From positions 1 through 5,094 of the forward strand of contig JBAVXH010000020.1 in NCBI GenBank assembly GCA_049698215.1: a DNA stretch of 5,094 bases. Direction: 5' to 3'. This document shows positions 4,928 to 5,094 of this stretch, in pieces (the stretch's first letter is position 1; every line of letters begins with the position of its first letter). The DNA is from PALSA-894 sp049698215. GTDB lineage: Bacteria > Pseudomonadota > Alphaproteobacteria > Rhizobiales > Xanthobacteraceae. Below the pieces are notes generated by a model. It was not told where the DNA came from. It did no database searches and saw nothing but the letters and a program-made list of their open reading frames with translations. The translations under genes and the position numbers were made by a program.

Positions 4928-5094
4928 GGCGTTCACCGACGACGCTGTCCTGGGTGGCCGACTCGTTCTGCGCCAGCCGCGGACCGGCCACCGCGTGGGA
5001 CATGATGCGATCCTGCTCGCCGCCGCGACGGAGACGGGCGGCGCGGGCCATGCGGTCGAGCTCGGCGCGGGCGTCGGTGCGGCGGGGCTTGCGC
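4902..5094 (+). CDS. TrmN6-like (COG4123) SAM-dependent methyltransferase, N-terminal part
   Basis: The frame from ATG 4902 (MSFDRMPAEAFTDDAVLGG) is open to the window end, about 64 codons. The N-terminal block FTDDAVLGGRLVLRQP followed by GHRVGHDAILLAAA corresponds to the opening of the tRNA1(Val) adenine-37 N6-methyltransferase family (YfiC/TrmN6), in which a variant of K-x-G-x-D-[AG]-I-L-L precedes the SAM site. VELGAGVGAAGLA then gives motif I, the glycine-rich SAM-binding loop. The catalytic NPPY-type motif would lie beyond the window, so N6-adenine specificity is unproven. Two starts are possible: ATG 4902, overlapping the DUF2007 gene by 26 bases, or ATG 4917, overlapping by 11. Neither has a strong ribosome binding site, so translation is probably coupled to the upstream gene. 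Confidence 0.82.
   Translation, partial: MSFDRMPAEAFTDDAVLGGRLVLRQPRTGHRVGHDAILLAAATETGGAGHAVELGAGVGAAGLA

Overview
The window is GC-rich chromosomal DNA from an alphaproteobacterium. It most resembles the Bradyrhizobium/Rhodopseudomonas group (Nitrobacteraceae). That judgement rests on recalled family resemblance of the polyprenyl synthetase, the DUF2007 protein, the COG4123 methyltransferase and the two transposases; no database search was run.

Layout. Bases 1-125 hold the last 35 codons of an IS5-family transposase and its presumed right end. A complete IS630-family element (about 126-1172, transposase on the minus strand) abuts it, bounded by TA dinucleotides and imperfect inverted ends. 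Its transposase is split into two frames at a run of eight A's. Bases 1173-1349 are a short remnant. It carries a lysine-tailed small ORF with two 30-bp in-frame repeats, and the IS insertion lies directly upstream. A strong hairpin terminator (1390-1423) separates this plus-strand remnant from the convergent minus-strand gene for an exported DUF4344 putative zinc metallopeptidase (1436-2338). After a 249-bp gap with no recognisable gene comes a minus-strand long-chain trans-polyprenyl diphosphate synthase (2588-3598, GTG start), the probable source of the ubiquinone side chain. A 117-bp divergent region with a good sigma-70-like promoter for the synthase leads into a plus-strand cluster. The cluster is a membrane-anchored family 2 glycosyltransferase (3716-4693), a 76-residue DUF2007 protein (4697-4927) and the start of a TrmN6-like SAM methyltransferase (about 4902, running off the end). 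The last three genes are separated by 3 bp or overlap, so they are probably one transcription unit.

Functional picture. The right half is housekeeping: quinone side-chain synthesis, probable lipid-linked sugar transfer, and a tRNA-modification-type methyltransferase. The left end is an insertion-sequence landing site. I see no evidence of a large undescribed system. The points most worth a second look are the IS630 frameshift geometry, the hairpin that holds the transposase ribosome binding site in its loop, and the small repeat-containing ORF beside the insertion.
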